Shown here: one piece after another, positions 11,561-24,687 of the stretch
Layout of the letters: each line of letters opens with the position of its first letter
Position numbering within the stretch: position 1 is the first letter of the stretch
Source of the DNA: Brachypterus glaber
Lineage: Eukaryota > Arthropoda > Insecta > Coleoptera > Kateretidae
Assembly: GCA_958510825.1 (NCBI GenBank)
Contig: OY294049.1
Span: 28,700,620 to 28,764,619 of the forward strand
Reading direction: 5' to 3'
Length of the DNA: 64,000 bases
Notes under the pieces: generated by a model
Databases searched by the model: none
The model's input: the letters and a program-made list of their open reading frames with translations, nothing else
What the model was told of the DNA's origin: nothing
Made by a program: the position numbers and the translations under genes

Positions 11561-13485
11561 GCAATCGGAATAAAATTAAATATTTTAGAAGTACAAGAAG
11601 ACTTCTTCTATTGATAATTTGTTTTTTATAATTTTTATACATTTTTTAAAAAGTAACAGAGCTTAAAACGATGGCCACATTTTGACTGATTTTTATTATC
11701 ATAACTTTGATCATCACCATAACTTTGTCTATATTTTGTCTACTTAATTTTTTTGTTGTAATTAGAACCACCCTAACATTGTTGTTGGTATTTTATAAGA
11801 GTTTTGTTATGCATCTATATAGGTAAAGCATATTTTTATTTATTATAGTATTCCATAACATTTATTGCAGCTTTTAGATAGCGAGGACTAAGAAAATTGT
11901 ACCAAACTATTATCGATAGCTTATAGAACATATTTTGACCTTTCTCAGCTTCAAATGTGTTTTTTTTTGCAATAAATTAAATTCAATACCTAAATCTAAT
12001 GTAAAAACTATATTAGGGTTTCGTACGTCAACATCGAAAAATAGAACCCTTATGTTTAGAATTCTTTTTTTGTCACAAAATCAAAAATAAAATTTTGGTA
12101 GTTTTTTTTAAGGAAGTTTATTTAATTAGATATGATATAAAATGGATTTTATTATACATATAAAAATTGTACGTATCAAAAATGTATATAAAATACACTG
12201 CCCAGTAAAAGAGCTTTCCCATTTTTTACATCAGCGCGTGAAATGGATTTTAAGTGTAAGTGTAATTCTGGTATCTTCTCATTTCAGAAAGTAAAGAGTT
12301 AACATTCTGAAAAAATTATGGATGATAAACATGACATAAACTTTTAAAAAAACTATAGAGAAGTTTATCGGGGTACGGTATACCAGAAAAAAAATCTGTA
12401 AAATTTACAGTAACTCGCATGGTTAATGGCGATTTCTCCCGTTAGATTAGACAGGGACAAAAGTTCTACCCAAAAAGGATAGAAGACATACATACACTCC
12501 CACTTCCTCCCAACCAAACAAATTCTGTATTTGTTCTTTGTTGAACAAATACAATATTTACTTGGCCGGGCGAAATGTTTAACTATATTAGTTTTATTAA
12601 AGAAATTACTGGCGCCATCTAAATTTTAGTAGAATTATCTTATTCTGCAGATTAACATTAGCTATGTTCGTTCGTGCCGCTCAGTGCTACTTTCCGGCCA
12701 AAAAACAAATACAGTATTTATTTGGTTAGACGGGGTAGACGTCTTTTGTTTCATAATTCTAGTTGTAGAGAGCTCCATTGGTTACCCATGTGGGTCACTG
12801 TAATTTTTCTCAATAATTTAGTATTATTTCACAAATTATTTGTAAATTTTTACTAATTTAAGTATGCTTTTTTGCATTATTTTAGTAAAATATTGCGTAT
12901 TTTTTTGTAAAAGATTGCTCTAATTCAAGAATTTATTACAAATAATTGCAAAGCAATACAATTTCTAATTTTTTACTTTTTATATGAAAATATTTTCAAA
13001 TTTATTGTTAAATTAGGCAGTGTTTTTTTTTAAGATGTGCAATTTATAAATAAAAATATTGCAATTTCTTTACTAAACTATTGTAAAGAAATTGCCGGAT
13101 ATTGCACTCCTCTATAGAGGATACTCACGACAAGTAATTCATGTTAAAAGCAGTTTTATTTTATTATTGTTTGTACAGGGTATACCCTATATAAGTATAG
13201 TGGTAGCTCAATCATGATTATTCCCGTATCACAGGGCTTTTTTAAAGATGTTTACAGCGTATCTAATACACACAAAAAAGCCTGGCTTCGCAATTTTTTT
13301 GCGAATGGCTACATCAAAAAGTTTTAAAATCTTAAATTAAATGTGGGAAATTATACAAATTTAATGGTATATTTTAGTTTTAAAACATTTCAAATTTTAG
13401 AAAAATGCAAGAAATCCCTAGCGCGATTTTTTTTTTTAAAGAAGGTATAATTTTTATGAATTCGAAGCAGTATTATATGTATAGA
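11561..13485. other. Intron sequence without recognised gene
   Basis: AT-rich intron. 'aaatacaatatttacttggc' (near 12547) and 'aaatacagtatttatttggt' (near 12708) form a short repeated module about 160 bp apart. A short GC-richer 'tggttacccatgtgggtcact' lies near 12778. Nothing coding was found. Confidence 0.5.
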
Positions 13486-13489
13486 GAAT

Positions 13490-13568
13490 TTTCCAGGGGG
13501 GGCGGCCCCCCTGTAATGAGTTCAGGGGGGCCATGGCTCCGGACCCCCCTGGAGTCGGAGCCTATGGC
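13490..13568. repeat. GC-rich double hairpin with G and C runs
   Basis: Two adjacent palindromes stand out in an AT-rich setting: 'cagggggggcggccccccctg' near 13494 and 'cagggggg...cccccctgg' near 13523-13552. Runs of six or seven G could form a G-quadruplex or hairpins. It may be a small MITE; no target duplication could be fixed. Confidence 0.7.
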
Positions 13569-13572
13569 AAAT

Positions 13573-14473
13573 GGTATATAATGGATTGCGTAGCATTACA
13601 TATCTTCACGGTTTGTTTTGTCCTTAAAACTGTAACAGTGTAAGAAATTAAATAATACAAATACCTCATTATTATAACAGGGTTGAGCGGGGGTCAAAAA
13701 ATGTTCAAGTAAGCTGAAATTTGGAATGCAAGCATAGTTTTTTAATTGAAACAACATAGGATGGGTGCATATGAAAAAATAGAAAAATAGTTATTTATAA
13801 TACAAGGGCGAAAGTTAAGTTTTTTGATTGAGTAGGTTTTTAAAAGCCGAGGGCTGGCCGAGGGGACCGGCCCGAGGGTAGTGAACCTACGAAATCGAAA
13901 TTTAACTTTTTGCCTGTGTATTATATAATATTTGTTATTCGATTGTTACTAATTATAATTAATTATTAATATGTACTTAATTTTAAATTGCAAATGATAT
14001 TTAATTTTACTGTCTTATTACTTATCCAGTTATCCATGACAAATTGCTATCCAATCAAATCGCTAAAAAACAATTGAATCGTTTCTTTTGCGTGCGGTTT
14101 CATTTTCAAATTAAAACAGCTATAGCTTGGTGATTAATTTCTGTTAAAATGTGTCAGTTAAAAAAATAATAATACTTTTGAAACCGTTCTCTGAATATTA
14201 TAAATATTGAAATTGATTTTACAACGAAATTTTGTGTTTTTAATTTATTTTAGTGGATGAATACAGAATAATCAGTTAACATATATTTTGAGGTTATGAG
14301 TCCAAACCAAAAGTGACCAAAAGGTCATATATCTTTATAAATATTGCAGTAAAGGTAAAGCATCTTCTTTTAAAAAGCTTAAAAATAACAAGTTTTAGTT
14401 AGCGCCCGTAAAACATGAACAAAAAGTGTCGCTTTTAGAATCTATCGAATAAAAAGTATTTTTTTGGAATGCC
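13573..14473. mobile_element. MITE family V, copy 1, interrupted by family W
   Basis: Bases 13573-13785 match 59650-59870 of the complete copy ('gcattacatatcttcacgg', 'tttttaattgaaacaacata', 'gggtgcat'). After an inserted element the sequence resumes near 14457 with a degenerate end ('ttttttggaatgccctacta') equivalent to 'ttttttgcaatacctact' of copy 2. The left terminal part is missing. It is non-coding. Confidence 0.65.
13786..14458. mobile_element. MITE family W, copy 1
   Basis: It starts with 'tagttatttataatacaagg' and ends near 'atcgaataaaaagt', and is shared with 53236-54008. The first 150 bp fold on themselves: 'gggcgaaagttaag' with 'aaatttaactttttgcc'. An internal GC-rich 'ggctggccgaggggaccggcc' stretch lies near 13852. 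The class is unknown and no coding frame is present. It is inserted in a family V MITE. Confidence 0.7.
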
Positions 14474-16538
14474 CTACTACACATGATAAAGACAACACGC
14501 AAAAAAAATGTTCGCAGTCAACTAATTTTCAGTGCAACGAATGAGTGTTTTGTAACCTTTATTTTTTTTTTATTTGCGTTTCATATGAGTGTGCTTTAAA
14601 TAATAAAATTAACAGTCTTGTAAAGTTTGGAAAAGTTTTACTTCACTTAAGGGATCATTCTGATTTAGATGCTCGAAAAAAAGGGCTATTTTTGTTATTT
14701 TTTTAAGAATGTATTATAGATATAGATATAAAATTTGTTGAGCTTAATAAATACACTCTCGAAATACATGAAACATTTTTTTTTATTTTAAACACTTTTT
14801 ATACACCAAAATAACAGGCAAACGTAACTCCTCGAAAAGTATATGTCGCTGGCGACGGTGATATTTTGATAACGGCTCATCTAAAACGAAAAAATCAAAA
14901 ATATTTAGATTTAGTATGACTGTGGCTCTCGCGTATTCTATGGATATTAATATGTATTCATAAATAAGAAAATGACGGAGATTTAAAGAAAAAAAATATT
15001 TTCTTTTTCACTATTTTTGGCAAAAAAAAAATAGTAAATAGCATTTTTTATGTAATATATACATTAAAAAATACACAAAGTACTCAAAATATTTGAAAAA
15101 TCACGGAAATATCAGGGAAAAATATATGCGTGGTCATACATGACTGTTTACACAAGACCTAACTAACGTATTTTTATTAATACGGTATTGAACTCTTGTA
15201 CAAACGCCCTTTTCTGCAGTATTAATAAGAATTTCTTAATCGGGAGTTATAAATCTAACCCTCTTGAGCAACAGGGTTGGAGTTAATAATTGGGATTCAG
15301 CGTCCAACCACGCGTTTCTATTATACTATTATTGGATAGTCTTTTCCCGTGTTGTCTTTACATCAAATTACAATTTACGTTTTTAAAATATTTGCTTTTC
15401 ATCAACATTGCCAAAAATGCCATTTTGAATATTAGCTTTTTTCATTCATAAGTTTTTAAAATAGAGAAAACAGTTTGAGGCAATAAACACGAATTTCTAA
15501 AACTGGCTTATGCGCAATATTATAAAAATTAGCATATACATAGCAATATATTGTCAACATAGCATAATGTGCTGCTCTACAAAAAAAGATTTTTTTTTTT
15601 TATTTTCCGGGGAGCTTTTAGTTGCGTCTGGCTATATTTGATGCGCTGATTTACGAACCTTTTTCCGTTTTTCTCAATCAACTGGTCTTTTTGAGATATT
15701 TCGCACAGTGTTTTTTTGCCTATAGTTGTAAAAAATAATAATTTAGGTCTAATTATTTTTTTGCCGTATATGGATTCTCTGTTAGTGGGGCTCTAAGCCA
15801 AAAAAACGGATTTAAAATATCTTTATTCGTTTGTATTTACTGTGCTTCTAAATTCAAAAAATTAGTTTTTTTTCCCATTTTTTCGATATATTTTGATACA
15901 AAAATTATATAAATACTATAGATACGACTCTGATTTTAATATGAAATACTAACACAAATGTGTGGTTTATAAAAATAAAAAAAGTTTTAAATTTATTTAC
16001 CAGGCGTTATCGAAAAAAAAAAACAAAAATTTTAAAATTTTTTGAATAAATTAAAATAATTATGAAAAAAACAGAACGAAAAATTAAAAAAAAAACTTTC
16101 CTTGCTTTAAAACATCAAAATAACATTAAATATGTATGAGGAGCTTATTTTTAAAAAACAACAAGTCTAAAAGTTCCCCTTTTGAGATAGAGATAATAGA
16201 TCAAAACGAACTATTTACTCTGTTTAATACTTTGCGTTTCATACTACAACAACTCCCTTGTAAAAGAGGTATATTCTCGTATCTTTTTTCAAAATGAAAC
16301 AAGTCCACTTAATTTTATTTTCAAACGTGAACAAGTCCAGATTTTTTTCGTACTGTTACATGTTCTTGCAGTTGTGTAAAACCCTTGTTTAGTTATTAAC
16401 CAAATTCCGAGTTATCGTCACAAGAATAAAATGTAGAATTGAAAACCGAAACAAACGGTACAACAAATTTTTGACGTTATGTCTATTATACCCAAGAGTT
16501 GATACTTTTATTACGACAACAGTGTTCAGTGTTTTACT
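14474..16538. other. Intron sequence with an inverted relative of the 22-kb repeat
   Basis: No gene is visible. Near 15615-15670, 'ttttagttgcgtctggctat' through 'cgctgatttacgaacctttt' is the inverse of a module repeated at 22111 and 22501. Near 16290-16350 a 'gaaacaagtcc' module resembles 20745-20805. The rest is AT-rich and unassigned. Confidence 0.5.
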
Positions 16539-18540
16539 AATTCTCGGTTGCGTTTTTTTTTGGAGACCCCTTCAAACTCATTGATTTGATGCGAGAAAAA
16601 TATTAACGACCTAAATATAGTCTTTTCTATTAATCGCAAGTTTTTTTTATCAAAAAAACGAAAAACATGTTGTCGAAAAAATATATGCGGTCAATTGACG
16701 CATCGGACACCCCTCACAAGGCAAAGTTATGACGTCATAAAATTTGCACCTCACAGCTGATTTTTTCAGGATCGTTTAATAAAAATATTTAAAATCAAAT
16801 CGTAACATTGTCCAACCCCTATATTTACTACCTCACTTATAATTTTCTTTTTTTTACTTTTTGTAACAATGTTGCACATTGTGCACATTGAATCATCTGA
16901 CCGACAATAATGTTATGGAGTTTCGGAAAAAAGGCGAAAACATAATACTTTTTAAAAATTTTAAAACTTGCATACATTATAATTATTATAATTATTTATT
17001 ATCATTAAATTATCATTAAATCATTAATAATTATAATTACAATTTCTACTAAATTGATTTTATAGATGTATAGATTTTATAGATGTATATTATATAAATA
17101 TAAATTTATATAGAAATTTTATAAAAATTAATTTGAATTTTTGTGTAAACCAAGATTGAAAGAACCAGCCTAAAAAAATCTACCTTATAATACAGGGTGA
17201 TCATTTGAAAACGAGCCACCCTAAATATCTCGCAAAATAACACGATTTGAGAATTTTTAAATATAGGTCAATTTAATTTTACGAGGGGGATACTTAAGTA
17301 TATAGTTTTGGGGGTTGTATCTCTCACCTCCTAACTCCCAGCTACCCCAACATTGAAATCTAAATAGGGAACCCCATCTTTTTATTTGCCATTTGAAAGA
17401 GCTTAAAAAATGCCATCTTTTGGTTAAAAAAAAAATAATTCACTAACCAGGTGATTTCATTGTAAAATAATTGTAAAAAAGTATTCAAAAAAATAGCTTA
17501 AAATTTAATTCCCATTAAAAAAAAAATAAATAAAAATATTCCATCAAACATTGGTTCGTAGGCCGCCTGTTTGGACTTTGCCCGTTGGCAATCCCACATT
17601 GGGCCTACATACTTAGCCGCCTTAATGCCGCATAGTGCATTGGTCCTACATTGGCCACCTGAAGGTCGCTTTAAGGCCAACCACAATTTCGATCGTAAAA
17701 TCGTACATTGGCCAGTCTAAGGCCGCAGTATTATGTACCAACGTACGTTGACCCACCTAAGGCAAATTATAAATTTCCAACTAAAAATTGAAAAATTTTT
17801 CATTGGCCTTCGGGCGGCCAAGAAAAAGAATAGAAATAATTTATTTTGTTACAATAGTTTTACACTCGTCAATATACAGTACAATTAAAAAACATAGAAT
17901 ACATGTAGGACCAATGCAGTTTTGCCAATATTGGCCCGTTGTATGCGGCCTTAGGGTGGCGCATGTCTCCTTAGTATGTAGGCCCAATGTGGGTTTGCCA
18001 ACACTGGTCCAATGTAGGAAACATTGGCACGCCAATGTTTGGCACACGGGCGGCCAATCTTTGCTGGGATATTTGATATAAAACTAATTTATTTATTTTA
18101 AATTAAATATTAAGCTATTTTTGTGAGTATTTTGTTCCAATTATTTTAAAATTAAATGATCAACCTTAAAAATCAAAACCAAATCCAAATCCAAACCAAT
18201 CACCATATAACAATGCTATAAAATAAAATTTGGGTTATTCGAAAGTCAAACTAAATCTTCCTTCCCGGGCACCGTGGGTACTTCCCAAAAAAAAATCGGA
18301 TAAGGTTACCACTTGATTTTGAGTATTTTTGTTAAACGATCCTAAAAAAATCAGCTGTGCGGTGCTAAATTTTATGACGTCATAACTTTGCCTTGTTAGG
18401 GGTGTCCGACGCGTCAAATGACCGAATATATTTTTCCGACAAAATATTTTTCGAATTTTTGACAAAAAAAACTTGCGATTAAAATCAAATCAATGAGTTT
18501 GGACTTTTTAAACAAAAATGCCCTGCTACCGAGAATTTTG
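16539..18540. repeat. Long inverted repeat, arms about 250 bp, loop about 1.5 kb
   Basis: The left arm (16539-16808: 'attctcggt', 'caatgagtttg' complement, 'ttatgacgtcataaaatttg', 'aggatcgttta') is complemented by the right arm (18301-18540). The loop holds a 'tacagggtgatcatttgaaa' start near 17190 and a TTGGCC-rich array. It could be one large foldback element or an element filled by later insertions. The 62-, 97- and 76-codon frames here look spurious. Confidence 0.7.
17550..18065. repeat. Second TTGGCC-rich array
   Basis: Dense 'ttggcc', 'ggccaa' and 'ccaatgtaggcc'-like words run through this stretch. Part of it (17640-17780) is the inverse of 10690-10830. It is GC-richer than its flanks and probably of the same repeat family. 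Confidence 0.75.
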
Positions 18541-19019
18541 TTATGTAAGAAGTTGTCCGACTGGACATAAAGAATACATATACCAAGTCTCAACGGTCAG
18601 GAAATCACAAAAATTCTACTGGGCGTGGTCTCCCGGACTAATAACCTTGAAGAAAAAATGATTCCTCAATACTCCCTTAATTGAGAAGAATTATTTTTAA
18701 TTTTTCAAAAGGGACTTGAAATTTGGCATACAGGTTTGTTACCAAAATACGGTTGGTTCTTCGTTATTCCTTTTTAGTTCGACTTTGGGAAACACTCAGT
18801 TTTCTTGTATAGTTTGTTTACTTATAATGTAAATTTATCGGGCGAAATTTTCGCAGAAAAGGGTCACGTGACCTCCGGTATTTTCTAATAAATAAGTTAA
18901 TTTAAAAAGCCCAAACATTACATTTTCTTCTTTATTAATTGCAAATAAAAGACGGTTTAATCTAAAAATACAAATAATTAAAAAATAAAAAAAAATATTT
19001 TTTTAATTTTATTTTTTAA

Positions 19020-19256
19020 GGGAACGTTCAAGTATTACGTGACGCAAAATGTACCAAAATTCATACACTTCATATCTCAGTTCTCGCGTTATTCAAGGCT
19101 GTACAGATTTCATATTTTGGCTACCCCCCTAACACACCCCCTATTAGGGGGGTAGCCAAAATATGAAATCTTTATAATCTATAATAAGGCGAGAACCACG
19201 GTATGAAGTGTATGAATTTTGGTACAATTTGCGTTACGTAATACTTGAACGTTCCC
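19020..19256. mobile_element. 237-bp palindromic MITE
   Basis: The ends are inverted, GGGAACGTTCAAGTATTACG left and its complement right, and TAA flanks both sides (19017-19019 and 19257-19259). The arms pair almost throughout and turn in 'taacacaccccctattaggg'. A half copy of the same end lies at 35747. A 3-bp TAA/TTA duplication is typical of PIF/Harbinger-type elements, which is the likeliest class. Confidence 0.85.
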
Positions 19257-19347
19257 TAAGATGTTTCGAAATTTATGTTGGTTTTTAAATTTTAATTTTT
19301 TTTTTGTTATAATAAATTATCTTTTGATTTCAATTAATAAGTAATAG

Positions 19348-20703
19348 AATATAACTTTAGTTCAAATTGACCTATTTATTCAAAAGTTATGAAGGTCACG
19401 TGACCCTATTTTGTGATTAAAACGTTTCGCCTGATAGATTACTTTTGCTTTTAAATCAATATTTACATTATAAGTAAACAAATTTTACAAGAAGACTAAG
19501 TGTTTTCAAAGTCGAACTAAAAGTGAATGACGGCGGACCGCGAAAAGTGTTGGCTCGGGATTGTGGTAAACATTGGGGTGGGACAAAGGAGCCAACTGAG
19601 TAAAATACAAAAGGTCGTAGAAACTTGAAATTTTGTATTTAGGGTTACGATGACAAACAATAATCGAAAAAAAAACAAAAAATAAGAGACCTGTCAATGT
19701 GAAATTTTTCCAACGGGAGGTCGTAGAAACTTGAAATTCGGTGTGTAGGGGTATAATGACAATCAAAAATCGACAAAACCAAAAAACAAGATGACCGACC
19801 TGTCAAAGTTAAATTTTTTGAAAAAGTCTTAGAAACTTGGAATTTGGTATGTAGAGGTACCGAATTTCTACGACCTCCTGTTAGAAAAATGTAACTTTGA
19901 CAGGTCGGCCATCTTTTGTTTTGTTTTTTTTTTTTCGATTTTTGTTTGTCATTATATCCCTACACACGGGATTTCAAGTTTCTACGACCTCCCGTTCAAA
20001 GAAATGTCACTTTGGCAGGTCTGTTATCTTGTTTTCTTGGTTTTGCTGATTTTTGTTTGTCATTGTAACTACATACCGAATTTCAAGTTTTTACAAACTC
20101 CTGTTCGCAAAACGTCACTTTGACGGGTCGGCCGTCTGGTTTTTTGTTTTTGTCGATTTTTGTTTGACATTGTACCCCTAAATATCGAATTTTAAGTTAC
20201 TATAATCTCCTCTTCGAAAAATGTCACTTTGACAGGTCGGCCATCTTGTTTTTTCATTTTGTCGATTTTTGTTTGTCATTGTATCCCTACATATCGAATT
20301 TCAAGTTTCTACAACCTCCCGTTCGCAAAACGTCACTTTGACGGGTCGGCCGTCTGGTTTTTTGTTTTTGTCGATTTTTGTTTGTCATTGTACCCCTAAA
20401 TACTAATTTTCAAGTTTGTACGACCTTTTGTATTTCCCTCATTTGCCCCCCCCCTTGTCCCACACCAATGTTATCCAAAAACAATCCCGAGCGAAAACTT
20501 TTCACGGTTCGCCCTTATTCACTTTTAGGTCGACTTTGAAAAACACTTAGTTTTCTTGTACAATTTGTTAACTTATAATGTAAATATTGATATAAAACCA
20601 AAAATAAAATAATCTATCGGGCGAAACGTTTTTAATCACAAAAAAGGGTCACGTGACCGTCATAACTTTTGAATAAATAGGTCAATTTGAACTAAAGTAT
20701 AAA
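19348..20703. mobile_element. Foldback element with inverted tandem-repeat arms
   Basis: The outer arms (19348-19600 and 20455-20703) are inverted copies and each contains the self-complementary 'gggtcacgtgacc'-type motif. Inside lie about seven units of 104-113 bp built on 'gatttttgtttgtcattgta' and 'gtcactttgacaggtcggcc'. About two are in minus orientation (19600-19855) and five in plus (19865-20430), meeting near 19858. This layout resembles Drosophila FB elements, whose long TIRs are made of short tandem repeats. A partial outer arm also occurs at 18755-18900. No transposase is present. Confidence 0.75.
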
Positions 20704-21767
20704 ACCAAACGAAACAGTAAAAACATTTTAAAAAGTCGTTTTTTTTTCAAACTGAAACAAGTCCTATGTACCTTTTTTTTTCAAAACAAAACAAGTCCAG
20801 CCTTCATTTGACAATAAATAACATTGACACAATGCAACTTTGATTTGAAAAAATATCGTATATTTCTTTCTTATAATATACAGGGTTATTCACGGATATG
20901 GTCTATTAAAAGTTTATGGAGAACCAATAATTTTAAAAATCTATTTTGCACTTAGGGTTTTTGAATATGGCCAATCGATTAAAAATATTTTCATGCTTGT
21001 GTTGCTTCCGGTTGTACCGGAAGTGGCACTCAACTATGATTTTTTTAATGGAACACCTCATATATTTTTTAATTTTAAAAATCTGCATTAAATTTTCTTT
21101 ATTCTGATATGTAAGACTTTATATCTATCTCCGGTAGTTTTTGAGTTATTCAAGTTTTTAGCGAAAAATTAGCAAATTCAAGTACCCCTAAAAAAAACAA
21201 TTTTTTGTTGATTTTTTAAATTGGAGAAAAGTTGTTTTGTGGTTTACTCAATAATACTTAATCGAATTATCCTAAACCGAAACATGCCCCAAAATTTATA
21301 CAGGTTCTCTCAGAAATCAGGTCAAATCTAACAAATTTAAAATAGCCATAACTCATTTTTTTTAATGTCACCCTATAGTTTCTTTAATTTATTTAAATAG
21401 AGAATTAAATTTTGTTTAAAATGAATATGAGATACCCTATACCTAACATTAACCGTTTTCGAGTTATTTGCAAATTATTGTGAAAAAGGCCTGTTTCTGT
21501 AAATTTTTAAAGTTGTATTTAATCAAGTAGGCCGGTAAATGCCATTTCGTTTTTATTTCTTTAACTTAAATGTCATCGTGATAGATTAGAGTAAAATAAT
21601 GGCAGAGGCTTATTTTTACCCTGTTATTTTGGATGTATTTGCCATTTTTAATGAAAATTAGAAGAAGCTCCAGAAGATGTAATACAAAATATCCTGATTT
21701 ACGATGACTGTCATGTAAAAAATTTAGAAGACTTCATACAATTTTTTCCCAATTTGGGAAAGAAAAC
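20704..21767. other. Intron sequence with short repeat motifs
   Basis: There is a 'caaactgaaacaagtcc' module near 20748, a small palindrome 'cttccggttgtaccggaag' near 21008 that resembles one near 10237, and a 'tacagggttattcacgg' motif near 20880 typical of insect MITE ends. No gene is visible. Confidence 0.5.
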
Positions 21768-21990
21768 GCAGTGAAATCTCTAACAAAAGTAATTAGAAAC
21801 AAGGAAGATAATGAAGTCAATGTTTTGGGTTACTTCTATGCTCCTCCACATGGCTAAATTCCAGCTAGTCACGACTTGGAAATTTCTTATTCAAGCATCC
21901 AAAGAATCTTAAAAAATCACAATATGCCCGATTACAAAGAGAAAAAAGTACAGGCCTTAAAACCTGATGATTTTCAAAAATATTTTAGCT
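21768..21990 (+). pseudogene. Mariner-like transposase fragment (N-terminal HTH region)
   Basis: The frame from 21768 has one stop (21856) and reads through a helix-turn-helix-like part, ISYSSIQRILKNHNMP, followed by VQALKPDDFQKYF. That is the usual order in insect Tc1/mariner-superfamily transposases just before the catalytic domain. The DDE/D catalytic part is absent and no TIRs could be paired. It belongs broadly to the same superfamily as the pseudogene at 31000-31748 and is clearly non-functional. Confidence 0.7.
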
Positions 21991-22110
21991 AACGTCAAAA
22001 GGGACTTTAATTTTAAGGCTTTAAGGTTTGAGCCGTATTAATAGAAAAAGTCCAAACCAATCCACCGCAAAAAAAAATTAATTGAACCTTAATTATTTGT
22101 TTTTACTACA

Positions 22111-22805
22111 ACGAAAAACAAAAAAAGGTTCCGAAATCAGCGCATAAAATATAGCCAGATGCAACTAAAATGTTGTCGACAAATTTTTGAGTGTTTAGCG
22201 GTGTTGTTATTCTTATTATTATGCTAAAGACTTCAAAACGGTAACTGCAACTGTCCTACCAAAAATTTTCAGTATTTAAAAACTGAACTGAACTCATTGC
22301 AATAACTTTCCGTATAAAAAAAATCTGATAAAAACCGGTTCCAATACACATAATAAACTCACAAATTTCTTTTAAACCCCGCATGAAATCTTATGAAAAC
22401 CTATTAAATCTTACGATTTCCCTTAAAATCCAAACTATAAGCAAAAAAAAAACACTGTGCGTTATATCTCAAAAAAAAAAAAAACAGCTGAGCGAGAAAA
22501 ACGAAAAAAGGTTCCGAAATCAGTGCATAAAATATAGCCAGATGCAACTAAAATGTCCTCGACAAATTTTTGAGTGTTGAGCAGTGTTGTTATTGTTGTA
22601 AAGACTTCAAAACTGTAACTGCAACTGCCCTATCAAAAAATTTCAGTATTTAAAAACTGAACTGAACTCGTTGCAATAACTTTCCGTATAAAAAAAATCA
22701 AACCGGTTCCAATACACAAAATTTCATGAATTTATATATGAAACTTTTAAAACCCGCATGACATCTTATGAAAACCTATTAAATCTTATGAATTCCCTTA
22801 AAATC
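22111..22805. repeat. Two direct copies of a roughly 310-bp unit, 390 bp apart
   Basis: Copy one (22111-22431) and copy two (22501-22805) share 'ggttccgaaatcag', 'atatagccagatgcaactaa', 'aaactgaactgaactc', 'ttgcaataactttccgtata' and 'cttatgaaaacctattaaat'. An inverse relative lies at 15615-15670. The 65-codon frame spanning copy two is not supported as a gene. Confidence 0.85.
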
Positions 22806-24687
22806 TTGGGAAATCCTATGTAACTTGATAAGTAAGTAATTATGAATTTTTTTTAGGAATTTACAAATTTTAAAAAGAGTGTAGTCTCATGAAAAATTCG
22901 TAAAAATTTTTCGAAAAATCGTATTTCAAAAAAATCAATTTTCGTTTCCTTGCACAGTTAACTAGTGCAAAGTACATGATTAATGATAATACTGATAACA
23001 TTGTATACAAACTCCAATTAACTATTCCAATTAGTTTATGTTACGTTATATTCGAGTAGAAAATTGGAGTTACCAGTCATCATGTACAGAGTTGATTAGT
23101 ACAAGGATCCAAAATTAGATTTTTTGAGATACGAGGTTTCGAAACTTACAATTCGATACGGTTTTCATCAGCACATCTGTATTTCCAGATATACCACATA
23201 AAATCTGATGAAAGTTCATGAGATACCGAAATATTTTTGTCGGAATAATTTTATAGGGTTGGCATGTTTGTATCTAGAGACATACAACTTTAAGAAAATC
23301 GGACCGCATTAACTTTGTTAATACGCAAAAAAATTAAAACGATTTGACCTGGAAATTTACAACAGTATTTTAAGTAAAATTTATGCGAATTTGAAGGCTG
23401 TAGATACATTGGCAAAAATAATAAGTAAAAATCCAGTGTTTAAATACTGAAATTTGTTGTTAGGGCGAGCCGCTGAAGCCATTTAAATAAGTAATCAATC
23501 AAAGACAACAAATGTGAGCTGTAAATTTTCTTTTTTTAATGAACGATTACATACTGCCCTAGTTATCAAAAGGAGTATGTTAAAATGAAATTGTTTTATA
23601 ATAGTTATTAACTATCATGTCTATTCATCTGTAACAGTTTAATATAAAATGCACTCTCTAGAGGTCCCACGCTATACATTATTACAAAATTAAGAATCTA
23701 TATAACTTATTATGTTATAGTAACACAGGCCTACATCGAATTTGATTTTTGGGAGTTTATACTTATCCGATGGTCCATTTTTTAAAAAGTGTCCAATTTT
23801 GCTATAATTTGGGATGAAGGCATTTTTAAGAACCTTAGTCAGTACTCAAAATTGCTAAATACAAAATGGGGAACTAAATGCGGATAGTTTTTTTAATTGT
23901 TGTCAAATTTAAGCGAAATTCATCGGCTGTCCTGATTTTTTAATTTTCAATAATGGGGTTTAGCGACCCCTTAAAAAGTATATATAATTTTTTTATAAAA
24001 ATCTAATAAAATTCAATAAATTTTGCCACCATATTGGATCTGCCATTTTAAATTTTGAATTTGCAATAACCAGTTTTTACGAATTTTAGTCGAGGAAAAG
24101 CCTCCTCTTGGCATAAAACATTACTAAAGAAAAATTAAACTAAAGGCACTTCTGTAATATAATTAATTAAATAAATGCCTAACCTCTAAAGGTTAAACAT
24201 ACTGTGTTGTGGTTGGTTGTGTTGCTATATGAAATATACAAATTTTGAAATCTCATGCAAATTATATATTTTTTTAGAGTCAGATTTATAAATAATCTTA
24301 GAACTTCATGTTAAAATTATTCAAAAAATTGCACAAATTGTTTTCTTATTTCTTATAGTTTTCATTCTAAAATATTAAAGGCTATGTATATTAACAGCCT
24401 GCATTTATTCATCAATAAGAAAAAGTAAGTTTTATGATTCACTATAATTATTATTAATTTTAAGTTAAGCTACGTTTCATTAAACAAAAAATTATTTGTT
24501 AATTGGCAATGTTGTAATATTATAACAGTGAAATAACTATTTTCGAAATTAATATCTACCGATATACATTTAAGCAGTAATCTTGCATAATATAATATAT
24601 ATTATTAATTTAATGAAGTTTCAAAAGTTAGTTACTGATATTTTGGTAATCTTTAAGTTATGCACCATGACTAATCGTTTTATTATA
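22806..24687. other. Intron sequence without recognised feature
   Basis: AT-rich intron. I see no ORF, TIR pair or tandem repeat that I can defend. Confidence 0.55.
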
